NCBI GenBank assembly: GCA_963995525.1
Contig: OZ023218.1
Span: 52,018,139-52,082,138 of the forward strand
DNA: 64,000 nucleotides
Source of the DNA: Escarpia spicata
Taxonomy: Eukaryota; Annelida; Polychaeta; Sabellida; Siboglinidae
Direction of reading: 5' to 3'
The notes under the pieces are model-generated. The model saw only the letters and a program-made list of their open reading frames with translations. It was not told the origin of the DNA and searched no databases. Shown in pieces: positions 39,601 to 54,500 of this stretch (position 1 is its first letter; every line of letters begins with the position of its first letter). The position numbers and the translations under genes were made by a program.

Positions 39601-42600
39601 ATACTTCTAGCCATCATGTTAGCCTGTGGGCCTACATGCACACTGTACTTGCAAGCTATACTTGTAGCCATGATATTGCCCTGTGGGCCTACTTGCACAC
39701 TGTACTTGCAAGCTATACTTGTAGCCATGATATTGCCCTGTGGGCCTACTTGCAAGCTATACTTGTAGCCATCATATTGCCCTGTGGGCCTACTTACATC
39801 CTGTACTTGCAAGCTATACTTGTAGCCATCATGTTGCCATGTAGGCCTACTTACACCCTGTACTTACAAGCTATACTTGTAGCCATCATGTTGCCCTGTG
39901 GGCCTACTTACACCCTGTACTTGCAAGGTATACTTATAGCCATCACGTTGGCCTGTGGGCCTACTTGCACCCTGTACTTGCAAGCTATACTTGTAGCCAT
40001 CACGTTGGCCTGTGGGCCTACTTGCACCCTGTACTTGCAAGCTATACTTGTAGCCATCATGTTGGCCTGTGGGCCTACTTGCATCCTGTATTTACCTTAA
40101 TCAAGTGTATTATGTCTACCAATGTAAAGATACAGAGACAGCACAAAGCTTCACTGATCAGCCAATTGTAAAGAGATGTTGAAATGTTTACATTCGCGTA
40201 CAGCGTACACGAAGAACACCTCTTGTCTCAAACTGTATGCAAGGTTATCATACAAACACCAGTACTCAAATACCTGTGTATAAACCTTACACCTCACCAG
40301 TACCATACACAGCAGTGCAATCACATCACTTCCACCATCACTAGGAGGCCATGCATAAACCTTACACCTCACCAGTACCATACACAGCAGTGCAATCACA
40401 TCACTTCCACCATCACTAGGAGGCCATGCATAAACCTTACACCTCACCAGTACCATACACAGCAGTGCAATCACATCACTTCCACCATCACTAGGAGGCC
40501 ATGCATAAACCTTACACCTCACCAGTACCATACACAGCAGTGCAATCACATCACTTCCACCATCACTAGGAGGCCATGCATAAACCTTACACCTCACCAG
40601 TACCATACACAGCAGTGCAATCACATCACTTCCACCATCACCAGGAGGCCATGCATAAACCTTACACCTCACCAGTACCATACACAGCAGTGCAATCACA
40701 TCACTTCCACCATCACTAGGAGGCCATGCATAAACCTTACACCTCACCAGTACCATACACAGCAGTGCAATCACATCACTTCCACCATCACTAGGAGGCC
40801 ATGCATAAACCTTACACCTCACCAGTACCATACACAGCAGTGCAATCACATCACTTCCACCATCACTAGGAGGCCATGCATAAACCTTACACCTCACCAG
40901 TACCATACACAGCAGTGCAATCACATCACTTCCACCATCACTAGGAGACCATGCATAAACTGTTACCATAAATGGTTTTGCATGTTCTGCACATTACTAT
41001 CAATAGCAATGCTTGCACTAAAGCGTTACCTTAGATAGCATTGTTACCGTAATTAGTAAAACACTGTGTCATTATTACATATAAAGAGCAGATGAAGGAA
41101 AACATACACTCTTAACTCTAATCTTACTTAATTACATGCGCAGATTAAACAAACAACAGTTTTGTAAAAAACTGAAGGTGGAAGCATGTGAGCTTCCCTT
41201 CACAACTAATATGTATATTCTCACCAGGGTATAATCACTTTGATGTAGGCCAATTGATCCACTGAGACAATGTGAACAAACCACTATTAACACAACAACA
41301 CCAATACACATATCAAATACTAATGCCAAATTGAAAAGTTTCATTGTAGAAGATTGTAGTAAAACTTTCAAGATGGCCGCAGTTTCAGATCACTGCCCAC
41401 TTGTTCTGCTGTTAACAGACCCGCACAGCTAGCACCTGGTAACAATTATTAGTACTCAAAATTAATAAAAGGATCCACTCCCTCTTCTAATGACGAGTTG
41501 AAAACTGTTGCAAATGGTATGCTAATTTGTTCTACAATGTCCGTGTAATGTATGTGTGGTTCACGAGTCAAATTGAAACCAAGTTATTACAATATTTGGC
41601 AGATACTTCTTTGTGTGTAGTCTATATACTCCAATAGCTAAGCCTCATTTAGAATATTGTATTGAGGGATCTTAGTTATGAAATACGCCTAAAAGAATGT
41701 GGTTTAACAACACTAGAGACCAGGTAGAACATCAGATAGAAGTGTTTAAAATATTGAATGGCTATGAAAATAGTGATAGAAATATTTGTTCTCAGTTAAG
41801 AAAGATAGGACTATGGGACATGAATTCACATTAGTAAAGGAGCAGTGTAGATTAGATATAAGAAAGTTCTCATCTTCAGAAAGGACTATAAATAAATAGA
41901 ACAGATTATCTGCTGATTGTGTAGGTGCTAGATATGTGAATACATTTTAAAATAAAATCGGTACAATCCTCAGAAAGGCCGGATACACGTAGATAAAAAG
42001 GGTTGGACTCTCGATAAGCCAAAAGGCTTCCTTGTCCACCTGTCATCTAGAGTTAATTCTCTGGGTGGCAATCTTGTTAAATCACTTATTCTCATATAGT
42101 CAATAATGTAAACAATACTCTGAATTAGACTGACCTATCACCTAGTGCCCAACTATCCTATGCTAGACATACGCTATGTGCCCCCTAGCGAATGGGCGTA
42201 ACACTACGATTTATCAACAAACTTTCTAATATTGCTCACGAAAGCTAAGATAGTCTAAAATACTTTCTGTGACTAACGTTTAGCTATAATCGTTTCTTAA
42301 TATATCTACAGGTAGTTTATAAATAAAACTGATGCAAAATTATACTTATCTAATCAATATTTCCACTGCTTTTCCAATTTTTCCTGTACCGAAATGGATT
42401 TAAAAGGGCAAAAGTGGCTCCATCTCTAGATCATATGACAACAAAGTCAGTTACTTTCACAGGTTTCCTGATCTAATGAACATCACAAATTCCTTCGATA
42501 ATTTTAATAAACCAACTTACTTAAATATTTTGACAACTCTGAGCATGATTTTTGACTGGCTGAAAGAAGCACAGAAGCAGCTTCACATGTCCTGAAGAAA

Positions 42601-45459
42601 TTAAAGGAATTGTTATAATAATACAAATATTACTGTACAGATTCTGGATAAGTACCAATGGTTAATGTCTTGTTGAATAAAGTTAAAAGTGCCTCCTCAA
42701 TTAAATTTCTTGCTCGTCTCAATTTTGGGAAAGCAAACCTAGATAGTACCCACCAGGATATTCTAGCTCAACTGCATAAATTTTCAATGCAGTTTTCGTA
42801 AAATAAAATAAAAAACTATTAACTTATTTAGTTCTACATGCATAATCAATTTAAGTGATTATCAAACTTGGAATTTTCACATGAATGTGTGGTACAATTT
42901 TACTCGTTTCTGTCTTTATGTTGTGTTCATGTTATCCTCTCTTGAAAACCATGTGACCGACAAATTCAGTGGGTCGAAGGTCAAATGTCGGGAAAACAAA
43001 CACATCTGGACATCAAAGAACTTGTAATAAGCTAACTCAATTGAGGAAGCAGCCATAACCAGCAACATGCACATGTTAACCAACATTTTCAATTGTTAGA
43101 ATGCTAAAGAGAACTGACCTCAAGGTGATACACTATGTAGTGTAATGGGCTCACCCTAGGTGAGTTGTGAGCAGCTAACATGTAATATGTACAGGTAAAT
43201 ACGTCACCTTTACTTAAGTCATCAGAGGCAGCAGCTGCAACTGACCAAGGAAGCAACATTTGATGCATTACGGTTATTTACCAGACGCTCACAGCCCAAA
43301 GCTCTCAGGTGTAGTCAGGAAAGGTAGAAGTATGCTGTTTGTTTGAACAGGTGGTAGAAGTATGCTGTTTGTGTGAACAGGTGGTAGAAGTATGGTGTTT
43401 GTGTGGACAGGTGGTAGAAGTATGGTGTTTGTTTGTTATTATTATTATTTGTGTGGATAGGTGGTAGAAGTATAATGTTTGTGTGAACAGGTGGTAGAAG
43501 TATGGTGTTTGTTTGAACAGGTGGTAGAAGTATAATGTTTGTGTGAACAGGTGGTAGAAGTATGGTGTTTGTTTGAACAGGTGGTAGAAGTATGGTGTTT
43601 GTGTGGACAGGTGGTAGAAGTATGGTGTTTGTGTGGACAGGTGGTAGAAGTATGGTGTTGGTGTGAACAGGTGGTAGAAGTATGGTGTTTGTGTGAACAG
43701 GTGGTAGAAGTATGGTGTTTGTTTGAACAGGTGGTAGAAGTATAATGTTTGTGTGAACAGGTGGTAGAAGTATGGTGTTTGTTTGAACAGGTGGTAGAAG
43801 TATGGTGTTTGTGTGGACAGGTGGTAGAAGTATGGTGTTGGTGTGAACAGGTGGTAGAAGTATGGTGTTTGTGTGAACAGGTGGTAGAAGTATGGTGTTT
43901 GTTTGAACAGGTGGTAGAAGTATGCTGTTTGTGTGAACAGGTGGTAGAAGTATGGTGTTTGTGTGGACAGGTGGTAGAAGTATAATGTTTGTGTGAACAG
44001 GTGGTAGAAGTATGGTGTTTGTGTGGATAGGTGGTAGAAGTATAATGTTTGTGTGAACAGGTGGTAGAAGTATGGTGTTTGTTTGAACAGGTGGTAGAAG
44101 TATGGTGTTTGTGTGGACAGGTGGTAGAAGTATGGTGTTTGTGTGGACAGGTGGTAGAAGTATGGTGTTTGTGTGGACAGGTGGTAGAAGTATGGTGTTT
44201 GTGTGATCAGGTGGTAGAAGTATGGTGTTTGTGTGAACAGGTGGTAGAAGTATGGTGTTTGTGTGAACAGGTGGTAGAAGTATGGTGCTTGTGTGGACAG
44301 GTGGTAGAAGTATGGTGTTTGTGTGGACAGGTGGTAGAAGTATGGTGTTTGTGTGGACAGGTGGTAGAAGTATGGTGTTTGTGTGATCAGGTGGTAGAAG
44401 TATGGTGTTTGTGTGAACAGGTGGTAGAAGTATGGTGTTTGTGTGAACAGGTGGTAGAAGTATGGTGTTTGTGTGAACAGGTGGTAGAAGTATGGTGTTT
44501 GTGTGAACAGGTGGTAGAAGTATGGTGTTTGTGTGAACAGGTGGTAGAAGTATGGTGTTTGTGTGAACAGGTGGTAGAAGTATGGTGTTTGTGTGGACAG
44601 GTGGTAGAAGTATGGTGTTTGTGTGGACAGGTGGTAGAAGTATGGTGTTTGTGTGGACAGGTGGTAGAAGTATGGTGTTTGTGTGATCAGGTGGTAGAAG
44701 TATGGTGTTTGTGTGAACAGGTGGTAGAAGTATGGTGTTTGTGTGAACAGGTGGTAGAAGTATGGTGTTTGTGTGAACAGGTGGTAGAAGTATGGTGTTT
44801 GTGTGGACAGGTGGTAGAAGTATGGTGTTTGTGTGAACAGGTGGTAGAAGTATGGTGTTTGTGTGAACAGGTGGTAGAAGTATGGTGTTTGTGTGGACAG
44901 ATGGTAGAAGTATGGTGTTTGTGTCAATATATGTGGTAGAAGAACAATGTAAATGTTTTGAAAAAAATGCTCATTATACAAGAAATGGTCACATTGTGTT
45001 CAACAAGTTGGTAAATGTGTGAATATATGATAGAAGAATGGTGTGTTGTGGCTGTGTATGTGAACATGCATGCATGCATGGGTGCGTGTGTGCCAACATG
45101 TGTAAAGATACAGAATATGTGATAGAGACAAGTGTCTACCTTTGATCTCAGCCTTCTCCAGTTCTTTGAGTCCCTGGACAAAGACCCACTGACTCTCTGA
45201 CAGCGGCCAACTGTTACGCAGCACCGTCGCCTGAATGATGTACTTGTGGGGCTGTAATAGTGACAAACAAGTGATATACCACGCACTCACGCACGCACGC
45301 ACGCACGTACGCACGCATGCACTCACACACCAATATTAAAAAGAGAGTGAGCCTGAGATGACATGTAGTATGAGAGACGACTGAACTTATTTTAACTTAT
45401 TTAACCGATATAACTTTTATTACTATTTTTATGTCCAAATTATGATTGCTTTGCATGTC

Positions 45460-45524
<65 letters not shown>

Positions 45525-48500
45525 ACGCACACATGTATTTGATGTCCTTTCCTATCGCCTGTACATTTGATTTATGGGCTGACACTCCACATGAATTTTC
45601 CCGCAAGGGACAAAAATATTGTCATTGTCATTAGAAAGATTGCAAGTGGACTGATGTTGAGAAAAGTCTACGTTTGTATCCTGGTTTATCATACCCTTTT
45701 GTTGACTAACACACACATATGAGAAAGAAGAAGCCTCTGTACCTTGGGGGGCTCTCTCTCTTCGTCATCCTCCAGACTGCACACTGACTGCTGGGTACTG
45801 GTGTGCTGCAAACACAGACAGAGTTGAACCACCTCAACCAGGCTCAAACTATCAAACGCTACAACATTAATCAATACATGTGTTTCTAATACTCGTGTCA
45901 CCCTAAATTAAGCCAATCCAGATTTTTCAGAATGCTTTCAAAATTAATACATATATTAATATATATATATTGGTGTGGGCAATAATCGAAGGAAGTAATA
46001 GAAGTCGACTGAATGAGTGGGAGGAAGGAAGTAGAGGTCCATGGATGAGTGGGAAAAAGGAAGTAGAGGTCCACGGATGAGTGTGAAGAAGGAAGTAAGT
46101 AAGTAAATTTATTTCCTCATCCAGATAATATACAACACAATTCAAGAGCAATGTAACACAGATGAGGTGGCTACCAGAGAAGTATAACTTATCGAGCTGG
46201 TAGCCAATTAAATCAAACTCATATAGGTTACTCCCACATACATAATATTACGTATATAAATGTTGCATTCAAATGCAATAGCTTCAGGTTTACGACTTTT
46301 GTAAATTAAAGCTAGAGATGTTGTACCAATATAAGAACAAATTCACAAGCGAATTTCTTACAATATGTAATTAGATTTAAACTTTAGTTAATGCCAATTA
46401 TAAAGCTCCTGGCTTTATGCTTAAACATATTTAGCGTTTTCGAATGTTTAATGTCTACAGGTAGTTTATTCCAAAGACGAGCCCCTATTACTTTCAAGGA
46501 GTTCTCTCCAGTTCTATAATTACATCTATGTATATATCAATTGTTCTCCTGTCTGGAACTTCTGATTATGAAGTCACTATTGCATTGGTAAAATTGGTGG
46601 AATAGACTAGGAAGTTGATTCGTACGCTGTTTATACACAAATATTAGAACATTTAGTTTAAATAGTTCCTGAACTTTAAGTATATTAAGTTCCCTATGCA
46701 ATGCTGTGGCACTGTCACGGCGGTGACGTTTTGCTAATGTTTTAAGTAATAAATTTTGTAAAACTTGTATTTTAGATAAGTTAGTTTTACAAGCCGATCC
46801 ATATAATTCAATCCCATAATTAATATGGGGAAATACATAGGCATAATATAATTGCCTGACCATATCGGCATTTATGAACGAGGCCATGTGATAAAATAAA
46901 CCTGATAACTTAGACACCTTTGAACAAAGTTCCTTAATATGTTCCGACCATGACAGCTTACAGTCTAGATATATACCCAGATATTTGGCAGAGTTAACCC
47001 GTTCAATGCGTTGGCCCTGCAACAATAATGGCACGACTTCACGTTCCATATGTCTACTGAAGATTGTATAACATGTCTTACTCAAGTTTAGAGTTAGTTG
47101 ATTGTACCGGAACTTGACACTAAGCGATTCTAACTTCTCCATAGCCGTATACAAAGTCCACGGATGAGTGTGAAAAAGGAAGTAGAAGTCCATGGATGAG
47201 TGTGAAAAAGGAAGTAGAAGTCCACGGATGAGTGGGAAAAAGGAAGTAGAAGTCCATGGATGAGTGTGAAAAAGGAAGTAGAAGTCCACGGATGAGTGAG
47301 AAAAAGGAAGTAGAAGTCCATGGATGAGAGTGAAAAAGGAAGTAGAAGTCCATGGATGAGTGTGAAAAAGGAAGTAGAAGTCCGCGGATGAGTGTGAAAA
47401 AGGAAGTAGAAGTCCACGGATGAGTGGGAAAAAGGAAGTAGAAGTTTATGAATGATTGTGAAGAAGGAAGTAGAAGTCCATGGATGAGTGTGAAGAAAGA
47501 AGTAGAAGTCCATGGATGAGTGTGAAGAAAGAAGTAGAAGTCCACGGATGAGTGGGAAAAAGGAAGTAGAAGTTTATGAATGATTGTGAAGAAGGAAGTA
47601 GAAGTCCATGGATGAGAGTGAAAAAGGAAGTAGAAGTCCATGGATGAGTGTGAAAAAGGAAGTAGAAGTCCGCAGATGAGTGTGAAAAAGGAAGTAGAAG
47701 TCCACGGATGAGTGGGAAAAAGGAAGTAGAAGTTTATGAATGATTGTGAAGAAGGAAGTAGAAGTCCATGGATGAGTGTGAAGAAAGAAGTAGAAGTCCA
47801 TGGATGAGTGTGAAGAAGGAAGTAGTAGAAGTCGACTGGATGAGTGTGAAGAAAGAAGTAGAAGTCCATGGATGAGTGTGAAGAAGGAAGTAAAAATCCA
47901 TGGATGAGTGCGAAGAAGGAAGTAGTAGAAGTCGACTGGATGAGTGTGAAGAAAGAAGTAGAAGTCCATGGATGAGTGTGAAGAAGGAAGTAAAAGTCCA
48001 TGGATGAGTGAGAAGAAGCAAGTAGAAGACCATGGATGAGTGTGAAGATGGAAGTAGAAGTCCACGAATGAGAGTGAAGAAGGAAGTAGAAGTCCATGGA
48101 TGAGTGTGAAGAAGGAAGTAGAAGTCCATGGATGAGTGGGAAAAAGGGAGTAGAAGTTTATGAATGATTGTGAAGAAGGAAGTAGAAGTCCATGGATGAG
48201 TGTGAAGAAAGAAGTAGAAGTCCATGGATGAGTGTGAAGAAGGAAGTAGAAGTCCATTAATGAGTGTGATGAAGGAAGTAGAAGTCCATTAATGAGTGTG
48301 AAGAAGGAAGTAGAAGTCCATGGATGAGAGGGAAAAAGGAAGCAGAAGTCCATGGATGACTTAGAAGAAGGAAGTAAAAGTCCATGGATGAGTGTGAAGA
48401 AGGGAGTAGAAGTCCATGGATGAGAGAGAAGAAGGAAGTAAAAGTCCATGGATGAGTGGGAAGAAGCAAGTAGAAGTCCATGGATGAGTGTGAAGAAGGA

Positions 48501-51500
48501 AGTAGAAGTTCATGGATGAGTGTGATGTGGAAGTAGAAGTCCATGGATGAGTGGGAAGAAGGAAGTAGAAGTCCATGGATGAGTGTGAAGAAGGAAGTAG
48601 AAGTTCATGGATGAGTGTGAAGCGGAAGTAGAAGTCCATGGATGAGTGGGAAGAAGGAAGTAGAAGTCCATGGATGAGTGTGAAGAAGGAAGTAGAAGTT
48701 CATGGATGAGTGTGAAGCGGAAGTAGAAGTCCATGGATGAGTGGGAAGAAGGAAGTAGAAGTCCATGTATGAGTGGGAGGAAGGAAGTAGGAGTCCATGG
48801 ATAAGTGAGAAGAAGGAAGTTGAAGTCGACTGGATGTGTGGGAAAAAGGGAGTAGAAGTCCATGGATGAGTGGGAGGAAGGAAGTAGGAGTCCATGGATA
48901 AGTGGGAAAAAGGAAGTAGAAGTCGACTGGATGAGTGGGAAGAAGGAAGTTGAAGTCGACTGGATGAGTGGGAAGAAGGAAGTAGAAGTCGACTGGATGA
49001 GTGGGAAGAAGGAAGTAGAAGTCGACTGGATGAGTGGGAAGAAGGAAGTTGAAGTCCATTAATGAGTGTGAAGAAGGAAGTAGAAGTCCATTAATGAGTG
49101 TGAAGAAGGAAGTAGAAGTCCATGGATGAGTGTGAAGAAGGAAGTAGAAGTCCATTAATGAGTGTGAAGAAGGAAGTAGAAGTCCATTAATGAGTGTGAA
49201 GAAGGAAGTAGAAGTCCATTAATGAGTGTGAAGAAGGAAGTAGAAGTCCATGGATGAGTGTGAAGAAAGAAGTAGAAGTCCACGGATGAGTGGGGAAATG
49301 GAAGTAGAAGTCCATTAATGAGTGTGAAGAAGGAAGTAGAAGTCCATTAATGAGTGTGAAGAACAAAGTAGAAGTCCATGGATGAGTGTGAAGAAAGAAG
49401 TAGAAGTCCATGGATGAGTGTGAAGAAAGAAGTAGAAGTCCATGGATGAGTGTGAAGAAAGAAGTAGAAGTCCATGGATGAGCGTGAAGAAGGAAGTAGT
49501 AGAAGTCGACTGGATGAGTGTGAAGAAAGAAGTAGAAGTCCATGGATGAGTGTGAAGAAGGAAGTAGAAATCCATGGATGAGTGCGAAGAAGGAAGTAGA
49601 AGTCCATTAATGAGTGTGAAGAACAAAGTAGAAGTCCATGGATGAGTGTGAAGAAAGAAGTAGAAGTCCATGGATGAGTGTGAAGAAAGAAGTAGAAGTC
49701 CATGGATGAGCGTGAAGAAGGAAGTAGTAGAAGTCGACTGGATGAGTGTGAAGAAAGAAGTAGAAGTCCATGGATGAGTGTGAAGAAGGAAGTAGAAGTC
49801 CATTAATGAGTGTGAAGAACAAAGTAGAAGTCCATGGATGAGTGTGAAGAAAGAAGTAGAAGTCCATGGATGAGTGTGAAGAAAGAAGTAGAAGTCCATG
49901 GATGAGTGTGAAGAAAGAAGTAGAAGTCCATGGATGAGCGTGAAGAAGGAAGTAGTAGAAGTCGACTGGATGAGTGTGAAGAAAGAAGTAGAAGTCCATG
50001 GATGAGTGTGAAGAAGGAAGTAGAAATCCATGGATGAGTGCGAAGAAGGAAGTAGAAGTCCATTAATGAGTGTGAAGAACAAAGTAGAAGTCCATGGATG
50101 AGTGTGAAGAAAGAAGTAGAAGTCCATGGATGAGTGTGAAGAAAGAAGTAGAAGTCCATGGATGAGCGTGAAGAAGGAAGTAGTAGAAGTCGACTGGATG
50201 AGTGTGAAGAAGGAAGTAGAAGTCCATGGATGAGTGGGAGGAAGGAAGTAGGAGTCCAAGGATAAGTGGGAAGAAGGAAGTTGAAGTCGACTAGATGAGT
50301 GGGAAAAAGGGAGTAGAAGTCCATGGATGAATGGGAGGAAGGAAGTAGGAGTCCATGGATAAGTGAGAAGAAGGAAGTTGAAGTCGACTGGATGTGTGGG
50401 AAAAAGGGAGTAGAAGTCCATGGATGAGTGGGAGGAAGGAAGTAGGAGTCCATGGATAAGTGGGAAAAAGGAAGTAGAAGTCGACTGGATGAGTGGGAAG
50501 AAGGAAGTTGAAGTCGACTGGATGAGTGGGAAGAAGGAAGTAGAAGTCGACTGGATGAGTGGGAAGAAGGAAGTAGAAGTCGACTGGATGAGTGGGAAGA
50601 AGGAAGTTGAAGTCCATTAATGAGTGGGAAGAAGGAAGTAGAAGTCCATTAATGAGTGTGAAGAAGGAAGTAGAAGTCCATGGATGAGTGTGAAGAAGGA
50701 AGTAGAAGTCCATTAATGAGTGTGAAGAAGGAAGTAGAAGTCCATTAATGAGTGTGAAGAAGGAAGTAGAAGTCCATTAATGAGTGTGAAGAAGGAAGTA
50801 GAAGTCCATGGATGAGTGTGAAGAAAGAAGTAGAAGTCCACGGATGAGTGGGGAAATGGAAGTAGAAGTCCATTAATGAGTGTGAAGAAGGAAGTAGAAG
50901 TCCATTAATGAGTGTGAAGAACAAAGTAGAAGTCCATGGATGAGTGTGAAGAAAGAAGTAGAAGTCCATGGATGAGTGTGAAGAAAGAAGTAGAAGTCCA
51001 TGGATGAGCGTGAAGAAGGAAGTAGTAGAAGTCGACTGGATGAGTGTGAAGAAAGAAGTAGAAATCCATGGATGAGTGCAAAGAAGGAAGTAGAAGTCCA
51101 TTAATGAGTGTGAAGAACAAAGTAGAAGTCCATGGATGAGTGTGAAGAAAGAAGTAGAAGTCCATGGATGAGTGTGAAGAAAGAAGTAGAAGTCCATGGA
51201 TGAGCGTGAAGAAGGAAGTAGTAGAAGTCGACTGGATGAGTGTGAAGAAAGAAGTAGAAGTCCATGGATGAGTGTGAAGAAGGAAGTAGTAGAAGTCGAC
51301 TGGATGAGTGTGAAGAAAGAAGTAGAAGTCCATGGATGAGTGTGAAGAAGGAAGTAGAAGTCCATTAATGAGTGTGAAGAACAAAGTAGAAGTCCATGGA
51401 TGAGTGTGAAGAAAGAAGTAGAAGTCCATGGATGAGTGTGAAGAAAGAAGTAGAAGTCCATGGATGAGCGTGAAGAAGGAAGTAGTAGAAGTCGACTGGA

Positions 51501-54500
51501 TGAGTGTGAAGAACAAAGTAGAAGTCCATGGATGAGTGTGAAGAAAGAAGTAGAAGTCAACTGGATGAGTGTGAAGAAAGAAGTAGAAGTCCATGGATGA
51601 GTGTGAAGAAGGAAGTAAAAGTCCATGGATGAGTGGGAAGAAGCAAGTAGAAGACCATGGATGAGTGTGACGAAGGAAGTAGAAGTCCACGAATGAGTGT
51701 GAAGAAGGAAGTAGAAGTCCATGGATGAGTGTGAAGAAGGAAGTAGAAGTGGATGAGTGGGAAAAAGGGAGTACAAGTCCATGGATGAGTGGGAGGAAGG
51801 AAGTAGGAGTCCAAGGATAAATGGGAAAAAGGAAGCACAAGTCGACTGGATGAGTGGGAAGAAGGAGGTAGAAGTCGACTGGATGATTGGGAAAAAAAGG
51901 TGGGGAGGTCGACTGGATGAGTTGGAAGAAGGAAGCAGAAGTCGACTGGATGAGTGGGAAGAAGGAGGTAGAAGTCGACTGGATGAGTGGGAAGAAGGAA
52001 GTAGAAGTCGACTGGATGAGTGGGAAGGCAGAAGTAGAAGTCCATGGATGAGTGTGAAGAGGGAACGTACCGAGCCTATTCCATCGTGGACTCCGGAGCC
52101 TACGCGAGGTTTCTTACTCTGGACAACCTGATTGCTTGCAGAGCCGTGCACCTTTGATAATACACTACCATGTCTTCCCGTTGCTGAAACATACAATCAA
52201 AGCTTCTTGTATTAGTGTTTGGGCAGGGCTCATATACAGCCGCCTAATTAGTGGGTTAATTTACCAAATTTTGATTCAAAGTCATTGATCATGTGTACAT
52301 TGGTTCACTCCTTTGGAAGGCTATTTCAGGGTTTACTATGTTTGGTAACAATACTGACATCAACTCTGCTGTATTACCGTAGTATGGATCTATTGAGTCC
52401 ACCAGGACAGGAAGTTCAGGTTATCAAAATGCGTACTTTGTTATGCAACTTACTTATTTAAATTATTAACTGGATTTAACTTATATATCTCAACTTTTTA
52501 ATTGATCTTAATTGGCTTCAATTTATTTTGACTTTCCTTACATATTTTCTATTTCATCATTTTAGTGCCTTTCAGCAGGTTTTCTTCCCAGACACATCAT
52601 AAGCCCAATTTATTACTTTATTAATATGTAGGTTACTTTTTAGTTCATATTTCAGATAAGTACTAACAGTTAGCAACTTACCAAATATGGTTAACAAGCA
52701 ACACATACATGTTAACCAACATCTATGAACTGTATCCTCAGTTGTTATCAGGACATTGAATACTTGGTGGAGAACTATGTTGTTTAATCAGCTTATTCTA
52801 GGTCAACTGGGAACAACTAAAATACATAGGGAAAGGTGGGGCACATCCATACACCAAAGGTATAACGTGCTCTGACTAACAAACTACATTATGTAAACAA
52901 AATTATAATCAATCCTACATGGACACAGCAGTTGGCAAAGTAAGATTAAACTGTGTTTATGATTCCTGGGAATAAGTTTTTTTGCTCTACAATAACAACA
53001 ATAAAAGACAAACGGTCATGCCTGTGTGCGGACATGCCCCACTTTCCCCTACATACACCAGGATGCACCAACTCTTCCAAAGTCACTCAAGGCAGCGGCA
53101 TTCGTGAATGAATGGTATTTGTGTGAACATAGAGTAGACAAATGGATTTGTGTATAGATGCAGGAAGAATGACATTTGATGATATGAACGTAGGACATAT
53201 CTTTATTGCATTTATATTATTAATATTTATTAATTAGTTACTACCAATACTACTACTACTACAACTACAACAACTACTACTACTACTACTACTACTACTA
53301 TGTGTCAAAATAGATCTGCTGTGACTACTCACATATGCGTGACCCAGAGCGTCGACTGGTCTCGTCCTCCGATGCGCCGGTCTGACTGTTGACAACAGGC
53401 GTGACGGGCGAGGGGTCCTTGAGGAAGATGAACGCCGGCAGCACGATGTGTCCCTTGCCCGTCGCTGCAGTCTTCACCTCCTCGTGGTCCAGGATCTCCA
53501 GACGCACCACCACATCCGACTTGGACGTCCCCATCTGAAGACTCACCAGGTGATCCTCTGATACCTTCACAGAGTACCTGCAACCACCAGGGGGCGTTGT
53601 GACGAGTGCGAGCGAGTGAGAGAATGAGACAATGACAGAGAGATAGCGGAAAATGTACGATATAACATGATTTAACAACTTTGTAACTAAGCACAGTTCA
53701 ATCTTGCTTGAAGCAAGCTGGTCATCTTGGCAATAGTAGTAGTAGACGATGCGGTAGCTTTAGGTCTGCATTACACTCTGAAGCACCTAGAGAGGCCAGG
53801 AATCTATGTAAGCATCCTGTTCATTGACTTCAGCTCTGCATTCAACACCATCATCCCATTCAAGCTGTTCGATAAACTTTCATTGTTGAATGTACATCCT
53901 GCCATGTGTCACTGGGTCCTTAACTCTTTCTTCTTAACAGGCCTCAATCTGTCAGAGTCAACAACTCTATCTCCAGACCTCTTATCCTAAATACAGGTGC
54001 CCCACAAGGTTGTGTGCTATCCCCCTTCCTCTTTACTATCTTCACAAATGTTTCCGTGGACCAATCGGTCCTTATGATCAAACTTTTCCGATGACACCAC
54101 GGTGGAGGGCTGCATTGAGAATGCGGATGAGTCGGCATACAGGGAGGAAGTTCAGAGAATATTTGGCTGGAGTGTGGATAACATTAATATTATGTTACCA
54201 AGTTCACTTTATGTCAATAGATGTACGACTGTCTTAAAATGTTTTGGCAGTTGGCCTAGGTGTAAATTTATACTAGTTTTAGCATAATTTCATAATGTTT
54301 CTGATTGTATATTTTGCGTGTGCATGATGGGGGGCAGGAGAGACAAGCGTGTAGGTATGTTGATGCCACAATGCCAAGAATTCCTCGTACATTTTAAATG
54401 TTTCTTGGTAATAAACAGTCCGAATCTGAATGCAGCCACCTTGTAATTAAGATTGTCCTAGAATCGTCCAAATAATTTTATGATAGTCAAAAATTGATAT

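Noticed and set aside
38063..39768. 515- and 397-codon Cys/Leu/His/Pro-rich frames
   Set aside because: Translation of the 13-bp and 57-bp arrays; both strands open with the same periodicity.
40284..40962. Repeated donor-like TACTG|GTGAGG on the minus strand as possible exons
   Set aside because: No neighbouring exon of androglobin matches, and there is no good acceptor in the unit.
43305..44981. 558-codon frame with a 10-residue repeat
   Set aside because: 30-bp minisatellite; the opposite strand is equally open, so no coding bias.
52118..52183. Shorter version of the androglobin linker exon with donor GTAAGA
   Set aside because: Its phase conflicts with the T-ending donor of the previous exon; the longer version to 52071 fits both sides.
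46537..52196. Many long minus-strand Phe/Ser/His-rich frames
   Set aside because: 32-bp minisatellite read in a 96-bp cycle; only 46537-47150 has true (retrotransposon) coding sequence.
53727..54287. Host gene on + strand
   Set aside because: Frames match Rex1-like reverse transcriptase and are broken by stops and indels.
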